Source: Parvibaculum sp.
GTDB lineage: Bacteria > Pseudomonadota > Alphaproteobacteria > Parvibaculales > Parvibaculaceae
Direction of reading: 5' to 3'
NCBI GenBank assembly: GCA_017642695.1
Contig: JAEPQD010000001.1
Span: 1,683,701 to 1,747,700 of the forward strand
Length of the DNA stretch: 64,000 nucleotides
The position numbers and the translations under genes are program-made. Within the stretch, counting starts at the first letter, position 1. Each line of letters begins with the position of its first letter. Below the pieces are notes generated by a model. That model made no database searches. It was not told the DNA's origin and saw only the letters and a list, made by a program, of their open reading frames with translations. Of this stretch, positions 44,030-52,735 are shown piece after piece.

Positions 44030-44682
44030 GGTTTCTTCCTTCCCCTGGGGCGCGGTGCGAGTGCGCCGTCGATCATGGTGTCGATTGTCTCGAAGATGCG
44101 GGTCCAGTCGTCTTCCGTCCTGATGCCGACGCCGCCATAGATGCGGATCTTTTGCGCGCGGGCGATCAGGTAGTCGATGGCGGCGGCGAGAAGGCCGGTC
44201 AGCACCGCCATGTCCGCACCTTTCGGGACGGGAAAGCGGCGGGCGATTTCGGCCATGAGGTCGAGCGACCGGCGTTCGCGCACTTCCTCCAGCGCAACGA
44301 CGAGTGGTGTGCGGTTCGACGGTTCGGCGGCGATGACGGCGAGCGTCACGGGGCGTTTCTGCATCTCCGCAGCGTGGCGGCGCATGCCTGTTTTCAGCGC
44401 CTCGGCGAGGTTGCCGACATCGTCGATGCCCTCGATCATGTCCTCGACGGTCCACCAGAAATCGCCATGTTCGGCATAGGCGGCGTAGACGCCGTCGAGA
44501 TCGCCGAAATAGCGGTAGATCAGCACCTTGTCGACGCCCGCCTCGCGCGCCAGCGCGTTGATGCCGACGCCGGAGAGTCCGTCGCGCAGGATGAGACGGC
44601 CGACCGCGTCGAGAATGGCCTTCCCTGTCTTCTCGCGGTCGCGGCGGCGGGGCGCCAGTTTGGTCTTGGTTTTTGTCACCAT
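44026..44682 (-). CDS. TetR-family transcriptional regulator
   Basis: A 218-residue regulator. The helix-turn-helix is INALAREAGVDKVLIYRYFG near the N-terminus; the rest is the helical ligand-binding domain. It is the first gene of a two-gene operon with the nitroreductase-like protein, and its start lies 125 bases from the divergent D-amino acid dehydrogenase gene. It may regulate both. The ATG at 44682 (MVTKTKTKLAP) is preferred over longer frames. Confidence 0.9.
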   Translation of the reverse strand: MVTKTKTKLAPRRRDREKTGKAILDAVGRLILRDGLSGVGINALAREAGVDKVLIYRYFGDLDGVYAAYAEHGDFWWTVEDMIEGIDDVGNLAEALKTGMRRHAAEMQKRPVTLAVIAAEPSNRTPLVVALEEVRERRSLDLMAEIARRFPVPKGADMAVLTGLLAAAIDYLIARAQKIRIYGGVGIRTEDDWTRIFETIDTMIDGALAPRPRGRKKP

Positions 44683-44807
44683 ACGGTGACATATAGCCAT
44701 TGCGAAACGCAGCGTCAAGTTCTCCCTTGCCGCTCTTTGCCGTCGCCAAGAATGCGGCGCTTTGATAGGGCTAGGGCAAGCGCCGCGGCGGCGGCGCGCT
44801 TCGCAAG

Positions 44808-46106
44808 GTGTCCGTTCCCGTGAAGAGCCCGGAAAAGATCGTTGTCATCGGCGCCGGTATTGTCGGCGTCTCTACCGCTTATGAACTGGCGCTTCGCGGC
44901 GCGGCAGTAACGCTGCTCGACGCCCGCGAAGGCGCGGGGCTCGGCACCAGCTACGCCAATGGCGGCCAGCTTTCGGCGTCGGAAGTCGCGCCCTGGGCGG
45001 GGCCGGAAATCCCGTGGCTCATCCTGCGCTGGCTCGGCCGCGACGATGCACCCTTCCGGCTCCGGCCGAAAATGGATCCGGAGCAGTGGCTCTGGCTGCT
45101 GCGCTTTCTCATGCGCTGCCGCGCTTCGGCGCGGGCGGAGCGCATTCCGCCGAACCTCGACCTCGCGCTGCTGACACGGGCAAGGCTCGCCGCCTACGAA
45201 GCCGAGTTCTCGGCGGCCGGTGCATCGCTCGATTATCAGCGCAAGGAAAAGGGCATTCTTCGAATCTTCCGCGAAGCCCACGCGCTGAAGGAAGCGGTGC
45301 GTGACAGCGCGCTTATCGCGCGCCTCGGCCTTGAGCAGATAGAGCTTGCGCCAGCGGGCTGCGTGAATGTCGAACCGGCGCTCGGTGCGGCGATGCAGAG
45401 GGGCGACATCGCAGGCGGACTTTATGCGGCATCGGATGCGAGCGGTGACGCCTATCTCTATTCAGCGGCGCTCGCAGACGGCGCGAAGCGGCGCGGCGTG
45501 ACCTTTATGACCGGGACGGCGGCGACCCGAATCCTCGCCGAAGATGGCCGCGTCCGGGGCGTCGATACCGCGGCGGGCAGGCTCGATGCCGATGCCGTGG
45601 TGATCGCCGCGGGAACGGAGACGCGCGCGCTCCTCAAACCCTTCGGCGCGAGGAGCTATATCTATCCGCTGAAGGGGTATTCGGTGACGCTGCCCGCGCC
45701 CGAGGGCAACGCGCCGGAAGTGAGCATCACCGACGAAGCCCGCAAGATCGTGGTGAGCCGTCTGGGGAACCGCATCCGCGCGGCGGGGCAGGCGGAAGTC
45801 GGCGGCTACGATCTGACGCTGGAGCCTGGCCGGGCGCGCTCCGTGCTGAATGCCCTCGAGGGCATGCTGCCTCAGATGGGACCGGTGCGGGGGCAGGCGG
45901 AATACTGGTGCGGCCTCCGCCCGATGACGCCGGACGGAAGCCCCGTGATCGGTGAAATACCCGGCACGGCGAACCTGTTCGTGAACAGCGGCCACGGCAC
46001 GCTCGGCTGGACGCTGGGGGCCGGCAGCGGGGCCGTGGTGGCGGATCTGGTCTGCGGCAGTGCGCCGCAACTTGACGTAAGTCCTTTCTCCATAAAGAGA
46101 TTTTGA
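44808..46106 (+). CDS. dadA: D-amino acid dehydrogenase small-subunit-like FAD oxidoreductase
   Basis: A 432-residue DAO-fold enzyme. The FAD site is VIGAGIVGVSTAYELALRG, followed by TSYANGGQLSASEVAPWAGP, which is diagnostic of DadA, and a C-terminal SGHGTLGWTLGAGSG. It would oxidise D-amino acids to 2-oxo acids and pass electrons to the respiratory chain. Start codon GTG at 44808 has a weak ribosome site; a GTG at 44820 is possible. No alanine racemase lies beside it. Confidence 0.92.
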   Translation: MSVPVKSPEKIVVIGAGIVGVSTAYELALRGAAVTLLDAREGAGLGTSYANGGQLSASEVAPWAGPEIPWLILRWLGRDDAPFRLRPKMDPEQWLWLLRFLMRCRASARAERIPPNLDLALLTRARLAAYEAEFSAAGASLDYQRKEKGILRIFREAHALKEAVRDSALIARLGLEQIELAPAGCVNVEPALGAAMQRGDIAGGLYAASDASGDAYLYSAALADGAKRRGVTFMTGTAATRILAEDGRVRGVDTAAGRLDADAVVIAAGTETRALLKPFGARSYIYPLKGYSVTLPAPEGNAPEVSITDEARKIVVSRLGNRIRAAGQAEVGGYDLTLEPGRARSVLNALEGMLPQMGPVRGQAEYWCGLRPMTPDGSPVIGEIPGTANLFVNSGHGTLGWTLGAGSGAVVADLVCGSAPQLDVSPFSIKRF

Positions 46107-46134
46107 AAATAATATACCATAATCATGTAAAATA

Positions 46135-46201
46135 TTGTGCGATGCACAAAAAATACTTGACGCTAGGGCAGGGGTTAATTATCTCATTGTGCAGCGCACA
46201 A
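46135..46201 (+). promoter_or_regulatory. Phasin promoter flanked by two PhaR-like palindromes
   Basis: TTGTGC-GAT-GCACAA (46135-46149) and TTGTGC-AGC-GCACAA (46187-46201) are two copies of TTGTGC-N3-GCACAA. Their centres are 52 bp apart, about five helical turns. Between them a -35 TTGACG (46157-46162) is followed after 17 bases by TATCTC (46180-46185). The second palindrome begins right at the -10. This is the expected arrangement for repression by PhaR, which controls phasins in PHA-storing Alphaproteobacteria. Confidence 0.75.
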
Positions 46202-46274
46202 ATCCGGCGCGCCGGTATGTGCGGGGAAACGCTCGCAGGGATGTGAGCGGCCACGCGATACAGGAGAGAAACGA

Positions 46275-46649
46275 ATGACCGAAGCGACCCCCAAAGCCAA
46301 GACCACCAAAGCGAAGCCGCGCGCCAAGAAGGCGACGGCGAAGACCACAGCCGCCAAGACTGCTCCGAAGGCCGATCCGAAGAACGCGATCGAGACCGCA
46401 TCGGGCATCATGGTGACGCTCGCCCGCACCAACTTCGAGGAAGGCGTGGAAACCGCCCGCGCCGTGATGAAATCCGGCAGCCTCAAGTCGGCGGTCGAAC
46501 TCCAGAACGAATATGTCCGCTCGACCCTGAAGCGCAACATCGACGCCGCGCGCGAGCTCAACGAGCTCACCGTGTCGACCGTGCGCGAGGCCGTCGGCCC
46601 CTACGCCTCGAAGTTCACGGAAGCCTTCGAAAAGATGCGCGCTGCGTAA
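46275..46649 (+). CDS. Phasin family protein
   Basis: A 124-residue phasin. The first 35 residues are Lys/Ala/Thr-rich (KAKTTKAKPRAKKATAKTTA); the rest is an amphipathic helical phasin domain (NFEEGVETARAVMKSGSL, LQNEYVRSTLKRNIDAA). Phasins coat polyhydroxyalkanoate granules. The histone-H1-like basic head could bind DNA or granule-associated nucleoid, as known for PhaF-type proteins, although those carry AAKP repeats at the other end. It stands alone with its own promoter and terminator. Confidence 0.92.
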   Translation: MTEATPKAKTTKAKPRAKKATAKTTAAKTAPKADPKNAIETASGIMVTLARTNFEEGVETARAVMKSGSLKSAVELQNEYVRSTLKRNIDAARELNELTVSTVREAVGPYASKFTEAFEKMRAA

Positions 46650-46706
46650 TAGCGCGGGCACGCGAGTGCCAGTTCCCGAGTTGCGTACCTGTTGCGTTGA
46701 GTAAAG

Positions 46707-46742
46707 AAAGCCCGGCCCTCATTCGAGGTGCCGGGCTTTTTT
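46707..46742 (+). terminator. Rho-independent terminator of the phasin gene
   Basis: AAAGCCCGGC (46707-46716) pairs perfectly with GCCGGGCTTT (46730-46739), with CCTC/GAGG pairing inside the loop, followed by TTT. It starts 58 bases after the phasin stop and also precedes the stop of the convergent DUF934 gene. Confidence 0.92.
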
Positions 46743-46759
46743 ATTGCTGCGGGAGAAGA

Positions 46760-47278
46760 TCAGACGGCGGCCCGTTCCCGCGCACGCTGTGCGAGACGAT
46801 GGCGCAGCGACAGAACGGTCTCTCTGCCATCGGCTGCAGGCTGATAGTACAGGCTGAAGGAGCCCGCGTTCTCCGCCCAGATTTCCGGGGTAATGTTGTC
46901 GCCGACTTCGAGCGCGTCGATGCCGCAACGGACCATGAACTGGAACTGGTCGCGCAGCACGTTGCCGACCGCCCGCAATTCGCCCTTGAAACCGTGGCGC
47001 TCGCGGAGCAGCCGCGCATAGGAATAGGCACGCCCGTTCCTGTAGGTCGGAAACTCAAGCGCGACGACGTCGAGCTTGTCCAGATCCTCGACGATGGGCG
47101 TGGGTTCCTGACCGCTCTTCAGACGTACGCCGATGGCCGTATTGCGGGCGCGCAGCGCATCGCCCTCAGCCTGCCAGCGCTCGAGCGAGACGATGACGGG
47201 ACCATCCGGCAGATCATCCTCGTCGCCGACCGTCGCGAACCTGTCCTCGACAAACTCGCCGTTCTTAATGAGTTTCAT
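46760..47278 (-). CDS. DUF934 protein of the sulfite reductase operon
   Basis: A 172-residue protein matching DUF934, the family encoded next to alphaproteobacterial sulfite reductase. Conserved blocks are LEFPTYRNGRAYSYARLLRE and GNVLRDQFQFMVRCGIDALE. It is regarded as an accessory of sulfate assimilation, of unknown mechanism. Its start overlaps the end of cysI by 14 bases, so translation is coupled. It is the last gene of the operon here. Confidence 0.92.
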   Translation of the reverse strand: MKLIKNGEFVEDRFATVGDEDDLPDGPVIVSLERWQAEGDALRARNTAIGVRLKSGQEPTPIVEDLDKLDVVALEFPTYRNGRAYSYARLLRERHGFKGELRAVGNVLRDQFQFMVRCGIDALEVGDNITPEIWAENAGSFSLYYQPAADGRETVLSLRHRLAQRARERAAV

Positions 47279-48923
47279 AGAGGCTCTCCTTGAACGGTTC
47301 GACGCCGATGCGGCGATAGGTGTCGATGAACCGCTCGCCTTCGTTGCGCTTGCCGATATAGGTCGTGACGATCGTTTCGATCGCGTCGACGATTTCATCT
47401 TCCGTGAAGGCGCGGCCCACGATGTCGCCGATCGCCGTTTTCTCGTCCGCCGCGCCGCCAAGCGTCACCTGGTAATATTCGACACCCTTCTTGTCGACGC
47501 CGAGAATGCCGATATGGCCGACATGATGGTGGCCGCAGGCATTGATGCAGCCGGAGGTGTTGATCTTCAACTCGCCGATTTCATGCTGGCGTTCGATGTC
47601 GGCAAAACGCCGCGAAATCTCCTGAGCCAGCGGAATGGACCGCGCATTGGCGAGCGCGCAATAGTCGAGTCCGGGGCAGGCGATCTGGTCGGTGATGAGG
47701 TTGATGTTGGCCGTCGCGAGGTCGTGTTTCTTCAACGCTTCGTAAACGGCATGAAGGTCCTTCTTGCGGACATGCGCGAGCGTCAGGTTCTGCTCATGCG
47801 TCACACGCAGTTCGTCGAAGGAATATTTCTCGGCGATATCGGCAACGGCATCCATCTGGTCGGACGAGCAATCGCCCGGCGTACCGCCGATTGGCTTCAG
47901 CGAGATGTTGACGATGGCGTAGCCCGGCACCCTGTGCTGGGCGACGTTCGACTTCACCCAGTTCGCAAAGTCGCGGTCGGCGAGCACGGCCTTGTTGAGT
48001 TCGGTGCTCTCGTCCGGGAGACTCTCATAGGCGGGCGCCTGGAAATAGGCCTCGATCCGGGCGACTTCCTCTTCCGGCAGGTGAAGCGTGCCCGCCTTGC
48101 GAACCTCGGCGAATTCCGCTTCCACCTGACGCTTCATTTCCTCGACGCCGATCTCGTGCACCAGGATCTTGATGCGCGCCTTGTAGATATTGTCGCGGCG
48201 TCCGTACATGTTGTAGACGCGCATGATCGCCTCGAGATAGGCGAGCAAGTCTTCCTTCGGCACGAAATCCGCGATCTTCTTGCCGATCATCGGCGTACGG
48301 CCGAGCCCGCCGCCGACATAGATCTCGTAACCGATATTCTGTTTGTCGTCCTGGACGATCTGGATGCCGATGTCGTGCACGCGGATTGCGGCGCGGTCGT
48401 CTGGCGTGCCGGTGACGGCGATCTTGAACTTGCGCGGCAGAAAAGAGAATTCCGGGTGGAAGGTCGACCACTGCCGGATGATTTCCGAGACGATGCGCGG
48501 GTCCTCGATCTCGCTTTTCGCGGCGCCCGCATACTGGTCGGACGTCACGTTGCGGATGCAGTTGCCGGACGTCTGGATGCAGTGCATCTCGACCGACGCG
48601 AGATCCTTCAGGATATCCGGCACGTCCTTCAGCGCGGGCCAGTTGAACTGGAGGTTCTGCCGCGTCGTGAAATGGCCATAGCCCCGGTCGTACTTGCGGC
48701 CGATATGGGCGAGCATCCGCATCTGCTTCGATGACAGCGTGCCATAGGGGACGGCGATGCGGAGCATGTAGGCGTGGAGCTGCAGATAGACGCCGTTCAT
48801 GAGGCGCAGCGGCTTGAACTCGTCTTCGGTCAGTTCGCCGGACAGCCGGCGGGCGACCTGGCCGCTGAACTGCGCCACGCGCTCGTTGACAAGCTGATGG
48901 TCGAATTCGTCGTAACGATACAT
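47265..48923 (-). CDS. cysI: Assimilatory nitrite/sulfite reductase hemoprotein
   Basis: A 552-residue siroheme/[4Fe-4S] reductase. The cluster and siroheme cysteines are C416-x5-C422 (ACPGLDYCALA) and C459-x3-C463 (TSGCINACGHHHVGH), with the substrate-side arginine segment HCIQTSGNCIRNVTSD. It reduces sulfite to sulfide with six electrons, probably from ferredoxin. Nitrite can be an alternative substrate, but DUF2849 and DUF934 beside it indicate sulfite. It follows DUF2849 by 35 bases. Confidence 0.93.
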   Translation of the reverse strand: MYRYDEFDHQLVNERVAQFSGQVARRLSGELTEDEFKPLRLMNGVYLQLHAYMLRIAVPYGTLSSKQMRMLAHIGRKYDRGYGHFTTRQNLQFNWPALKDVPDILKDLASVEMHCIQTSGNCIRNVTSDQYAGAAKSEIEDPRIVSEIIRQWSTFHPEFSFLPRKFKIAVTGTPDDRAAIRVHDIGIQIVQDDKQNIGYEIYVGGGLGRTPMIGKKIADFVPKEDLLAYLEAIMRVYNMYGRRDNIYKARIKILVHEIGVEEMKRQVEAEFAEVRKAGTLHLPEEEVARIEAYFQAPAYESLPDESTELNKAVLADRDFANWVKSNVAQHRVPGYAIVNISLKPIGGTPGDCSSDQMDAVADIAEKYSFDELRVTHEQNLTLAHVRKKDLHAVYEALKKHDLATANINLITDQIACPGLDYCALANARSIPLAQEISRRFADIERQHEIGELKINTSGCINACGHHHVGHIGILGVDKKGVEYYQVTLGGAADEKTAIGDIVGRAFTEDEIVDAIETIVTTYIGKRNEGERFIDTYRRIGVEPFKESLYETH

Positions 48924-48958
48924 GGGCCGTGCCTTTGTCTCTTTCCCGCGTCCGCGCG

Positions 48959-49294
48959 TCAGCTATGGACGCCAGGCAGTTCCGCCTGTTTGCCGAGATC
49001 GAGCCGGACCGTCGGGCCGGCCTGGCGGATGGTTTCGCGCACGCTCGCAGCACGGATGCCGTCGGCCTCTTTCGCGACTTCGAAGAGATAGGGCTCGACC
49101 ACCGTGTTGTCGGCCACGGACGGCTCGGCGCGGGCGAGAAGGGCTTCCGCCGCCTCCTTGCCTTCGGCAACCTCGGCCTCCTGAAGCGACTCCGACCAGC
49201 GATCGTCGGCCGTGAGATAGACGACAATGCCGTCGCTCAGCCGGTTGGCGGTCAGCGCCTGAAACTGGGCACCCTTGCGGGTATGCTGGGCCAT
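48959..49294 (-). CDS. DUF2849 protein of the sulfite reductase operon
   Basis: A 111-residue protein (FQALTANRLSDGIVVYLTADD, then AVADNTVVEPYLFEV-like block) of the DUF2849 family, found directly before sulfite reductase in many Alphaproteobacteria and often after a siroheme synthase gene. Its function is unknown. It is the first gene of the present operon; no siroheme synthase gene precedes it. Confidence 0.9.
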   Translation of the reverse strand: MAQHTRKGAQFQALTANRLSDGIVVYLTADDRWSESLQEAEVAEGKEAAEALLARAEPSVADNTVVEPYLFEVAKEADGIRAASVRETIRQAGPTVRLDLGKQAELPGVHS

Positions 49295-49399
49295 GCGGAA
49301 CTGTCCTCGATTTGCGTATTACGCCCGGTCATACAGCCCTTTTTCGGGCAAAGCGAGCGGCTGCCCCGGTGAAGGGAAAGGCCGGGATATTTGCCACAC

Positions 49400-49428
49400 A
49401 AGATGGGTTCTTTCGGAAAGTTCGTCAA
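49400..49428 (-). promoter_or_regulatory. Candidate promoter of the sulfite reductase operon
   Basis: On the minus strand TTGACG (49428-49423) is followed after 17 bases by CATCTT (49405-49400), about 105 bases before the DUF2849 ATG. The spacer contains CTTTCCGAAAG, an 11-bp palindrome at 49410-49420, a possible regulator site. The -10 is weak. Confidence 0.35.
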
Positions 49429-49511
49429 TAGTTGTGTGAAAATAGATATATCACAATTGGCAACTGTTTAATTTGGATTTCTTGCGGAACCCGGCCGGGT
49501 TCCTCCGCTTT

Positions 49512-50318
49512 TCAGCCTTCCCGGCGAATGGCGCTTTCGTGCCAGCGGCGCAGCAGCCGGTTTTCCAGAAGCGTCAGCGCAAAGAAGATGGCGATACCGA
49601 GCGCCGAAAGCAGGAACAGGGCGGCGAACATGCGCGGGATATCGAGCCGGTTGCCCGCCTCCACGATCCGCCAGGCAAGGCCCGTGGCGGCGCCGGACCC
49701 GGCGACGAATTCGGCGACGACCGTGCCGATAAGGGCGAGGCCGCCCGAAATCTTCATGCCGGCGAGGATATAGGGAAGAGCCGAGGGAAGCTGCAACTCG
49801 GTCAGGATCTGCCAGCGGCTCGCACCGTAAAGCCGGAAGAGGTCGCGCAGATTGTGGTCGGCAGAGCGCAGGCCCAGCGTCGTGTTCGAGAGGATGGGAA
49901 AGAAGGCGGCGACCCAGGCGAGGATCAGCAGCGCGAGTTCGACCCGGTCATACCCGACCCAGATGAGAATGAGCGGTGCGATGGAAATGATGGGCGTGAC
50001 CTGGAGAACGACCGCGTAGGGAAAGAAGGCCATCTCCACATGGCGGCTCTGCGAGAAGAGGATCGCAAGCCCGACACCGCCGACCACCGCGAGCAGGAAG
50101 GCCGAGGTGGTGACGCGCAGCGTCACCCAGAGCGAGCCCATCAGCGAGGGAAAGTTGGCGGCGAGGCTTTCCGCGATGACGGAGGGGGCCGGCAGAACGA
50201 AAGGCCTGATTCCGCTTGCCCGCACCAGTACTTCCCAGAGAACGAGAAAGGCGATGCCCACCGCAACCGGCACGAGGAAGCGCAAGACGCGCGCGAAGAA
50301 CCTCTCGTCACGGGTCAT
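49512..50318 (-). CDS. ABC transporter permease (SsuC/ThiX-like)
   Basis: A 268-residue inner-membrane permease with six helices. The EAA loop that contacts the ATPase is LFRLYGASRWQILTELQLPS. It belongs to the nitrate/sulfonate/taurine/hydroxymethylpyrimidine importer class. It is the third gene of the operon and overlaps the ATPase gene by ATGA. Confidence 0.92.
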   Translation of the reverse strand: MTRDERFFARVLRFLVPVAVGIAFLVLWEVLVRASGIRPFVLPAPSVIAESLAANFPSLMGSLWVTLRVTTSAFLLAVVGGVGLAILFSQSRHVEMAFFPYAVVLQVTPIISIAPLILIWVGYDRVELALLILAWVAAFFPILSNTTLGLRSADHNLRDLFRLYGASRWQILTELQLPSALPYILAGMKISGGLALIGTVVAEFVAGSGAATGLAWRIVEAGNRLDIPRMFAALFLLSALGIAIFFALTLLENRLLRRWHESAIRREG

Positions 50319-51088
50319 GGCATCGCCCCGTCGCGGAGCGCGGCGCTGACCGTGGCGCAGGTGTCCAGATAGGTTTTCGACTCGCGGAAGGCGCGACCGC
50401 GCGGGTAGGACGCGTCGACAGCGATATCGGCGAGGATGCGGCCCGGCCGCGCGCCCATGACGAGGATGCGCTCGGAGAGGTAGACGGATTCGTAGATGCT
50501 GTGCGTGACGAAGATGGTGGTGAAACGCTGTGCCGTCCAGAGGTCGAGCAGGTCGTCGTCAAGCTTCTCGCGCGTGAACTCGTCGAGCGCGGCGAAGGGC
50601 TCATCCATCAGGAGAACGGGGGGTTCGGTGACGAGAGCCCGTGCGATCGAGACGCGCATCTTCATGCCGCCGGAGAGTTCCCGGGGAAACACGGTCGCGA
50701 AGTCGGCGAGGCCGACGCGCGCGAGCGCCGCCTTGATGCGGGGACTCGCCTTGTCTTTCGATACGCCGGCAAGTTTCAGCGGTAGATGGACATTGTCCGC
50801 GACGCGCGCCCAGGGCATCAGCGTCGCATCCTGAAAGACGAAACCGATGTCTGGTGGCCTCTCGCCTGTTGCCTGCCATGAAAGCGTTCCTGAGTCCGGT
50901 GCGATCAGTCCGGCGATAATGCGCAGCAACGTGCTCTTGCCGCAGCCGGACGGCCCCACCAGCGACACGAACCCGCTCTTGCGTATTTCTGCATCCACGC
51001 CCGCAAGCGCAACCGTTCCGTTCGGATAGGTCTTGCCGATGCCCCGAAGCTGGACGAGGGGCAGCGCCTCCCGCGCGTCTGCCGTCAT
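50315..51088 (-). CDS. ABC transporter ATP-binding protein (SsuB/ThiZ-like)
   Basis: A 257-residue importer ATPase with Walker A GPSGCGKST, signature LSGGMKMRVSIARAL, Walker B VLLMDEPFAALDE and switch His in FVTHSIYESVYL. The Y-E-S-V-Y-L variant after the His is common in the NMT1-type importers. It is coupled by ATGA to genes on both sides. Confidence 0.93.
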   Translation of the reverse strand: MTADAREALPLVQLRGIGKTYPNGTVALAGVDAEIRKSGFVSLVGPSGCGKSTLLRIIAGLIAPDSGTLSWQATGERPPDIGFVFQDATLMPWARVADNVHLPLKLAGVSKDKASPRIKAALARVGLADFATVFPRELSGGMKMRVSIARALVTEPPVLLMDEPFAALDEFTREKLDDDLLDLWTAQRFTTIFVTHSIYESVYLSERILVMGARPGRILADIAVDASYPRGRAFRESKTYLDTCATVSAALRDGAMP

Positions 51089-52125
51089 TCCCCCGTCAGT
51101 TCCTTCTTGAGGTCGAGGCCGACGCCCTGGTTCACGAATTCGAGCGTGTAGGCGGAATGGACGCTGAGGTCGTCGCTGTAAACGCCAGCCGCTACCATCT
51201 CGTCGTAGAAGGCCTGCCAGCGCTCATTCGTCATCGCGCCGACGCCGAGTTCGAGCGCCTCGCCGGAATCAACGATGCCGTTTTCCTTCATCAGGCGGAT
51301 CGCGTTCGCGAGAACTTCCTCCGTCATTTCCGGATTATCGCGCTTGATAAGTTCGTTCGCGGGTGAGGGGTCACCATGGATATAGCTCACCCAGCCCCGG
51401 ATGCTCGCATCGACAAAGGCCTGCACGACTTCCGGGCGTTCCGCGATCATGCGGTCGCTGGCGAGGATGAAGGCGGCGTAGCCCGGATAGCCGTAATCGG
51501 AAAGCAGGAAGACCTGCGGTTCGATACCCTGTTGCCGGATCATGTAGGGCTCGGAGGAGAGATAACCCTGCTGGATCGCCGTCTCGTCGGTGAGGAAAGG
51601 CGCTAGGTTGAAGGTGTACTTGCGGATCTGTGTGTCCTCGAAACCGTATTTCGATTTCAGCCACTGCCAGAAGGCGCTCACCGTCGCATCCGACACCATG
51701 ATGGGTTTGCCCTTCATGTCGGCGAGCGATTTCACGTCGTCGCGCGGATGTGTGATGAAGACCTGTGGATCCTTCTGGAACGAAGCCATGACCGCTTTCG
51801 CGCCTGCATCTGCGGCGGCGATGTTGAGCGGAATAAAGCTGTTGGAACCGAGGCCGAACTCGACCGTATGAGCGCCCAGAAGTTGCGGCACGTTCACGCC
51901 TGGTCCGCCCTGCAGGATTTCGACATCGAGGCCGGCCTCTTCGTAGTAGCCGAGCGCGAGCGCCTGATAGAAGCCGCCATGTTCGGCCTGTGCCTTCCAG
52001 TCCGTCGCAAAGGTGACATGAGCAAGGTTTCCGGACTGCTTGCGCCCCGGCTCGAGGACAAGAACGATGGCGACGGCAACAGCTATGGCGGCGGCGATGC
52101 AGCCGAGAATGAGATTGCGGTTCAT
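51085..52125 (-). CDS. ABC substrate-binding protein, NMT1/THI5-like
   Basis: A 346-residue binding protein. An N-terminal hydrophobic stretch (LILGCIAAAIAVAVAIVLV) probably anchors it, with no lipobox. The mature start TFATDWKAQAEHGGFYQALA fits the NMT1/THI5-like fold used for pyrimidine precursors of thiamine, riboflavin or sulfonates. A leader search for a THI-box (TPP riboswitch) upstream found none, so thiamine-precursor uptake is not supported by regulation. The cargo is undetermined. It is the first gene of a three-gene operon. Confidence 0.88.
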   Translation of the reverse strand: MNRNLILGCIAAAIAVAVAIVLVLEPGRKQSGNLAHVTFATDWKAQAEHGGFYQALALGYYEEAGLDVEILQGGPGVNVPQLLGAHTVEFGLGSNSFIPLNIAAADAGAKAVMASFQKDPQVFITHPRDDVKSLADMKGKPIMVSDATVSAFWQWLKSKYGFEDTQIRKYTFNLAPFLTDETAIQQGYLSSEPYMIRQQGIEPQVFLLSDYGYPGYAAFILASDRMIAERPEVVQAFVDASIRGWVSYIHGDPSPANELIKRDNPEMTEEVLANAIRLMKENGIVDSGEALELGVGAMTNERWQAFYDEMVAAGVYSDDLSVHSAYTLEFVNQGVGLDLKKELTGE

Positions 52126-52213
52126 CGCAGTCTTCCCCCGATAGGCGCGGTGCTCCGCGCGATGCGGGAGATCGTATCAGCGCCCGGAGGCGAGGGCTAC
52201 AGCGCGACAGGCG

Positions 52214-52735
52214 TCAGAGAGGCTCGCAGTTGGCCTGGCGGCGAAGCGCGTCGATTTCCACGACCGACTCTTCGGAAGTGACAAGCGAGCGGAAAAGCAC
52301 GATGCCCCGCGCACTCGGCGCGACCACGACGGGAATGCCCTTCGGCGTTGCCGCGTTGTCACTGGCGGCAAGGATGATCTCGATGTTGCCGCCCTTTACC
52401 TGGCGGTCGTTGACGACGAAGAAATTGTCCGTGTTGGCCGCGAAGGTCGACAGCGACCAGTAGGTGTCGGGAACGGGCGAGGTGAGCTTCACCGGCTGCT
52501 TGCTCACGTCGTAGACGCAGGCCGTGTAGAGGAGGTCCGGGCTCGGCCGGACGATGCCGCGCGCTTCGGCCGAGGGGCGGTCCGGATAGATCGCCTTGTT
52601 GACACCGCCTGCCTGGGCGGAGATGCCCGCCATCGCCCGGTTCATGATGCCGTAGGGCAGGCCGAAGACAGTGAGAATGTGAAACACCGCGGCCAAGGCG
52701 ATGGTGCCGGCGATCCACATGGGCCAGGTTTTCAT
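52214..52735 (-). CDS. DUF1254-like membrane-anchored protein
   Basis: About 173 residues. An N-terminal helix (TWPMWIAGTIALAAVFHILT) is followed by a domain matching the DUF1254 type (SPDLLYTACVYDVSKQPVKL, YWSLSTFAANTDNFF). The start at 52735 (MKTWPMW) is chosen because it overlaps the stop of the preceding gene by ATGA and has AGGAGG about 10 bases upstream; an ATG at 52744 is too close to that site. Function unknown; it lies next to its usual partner domain. Confidence 0.75.
   Translation of the reverse strand: MKTWPMWIAGTIALAAVFHILTVFGLPYGIMNRAMAGISAQAGGVNKAIYPDRPSAEARGIVRPSPDLLYTACVYDVSKQPVKLTSPVPDTYWSLSTFAANTDNFFVVNDRQVKGGNIEIILAASDNAATPKGIPVVVAPSARGIVLFRSLVTSEESVVEIDALRRQANCEPL

Noticed and set aside
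47133..48734. 533-codon open frame opposite the sulfite reductase gene
   Set aside because: The minus strand has all four cluster cysteines and operon context; the antisense product resembles no family.
52126..52213. TPP riboswitch upstream of the NMT1/THI5-like importer
   Set aside because: No CTGAGA and ACCTGAT core pattern could be found in the leader.
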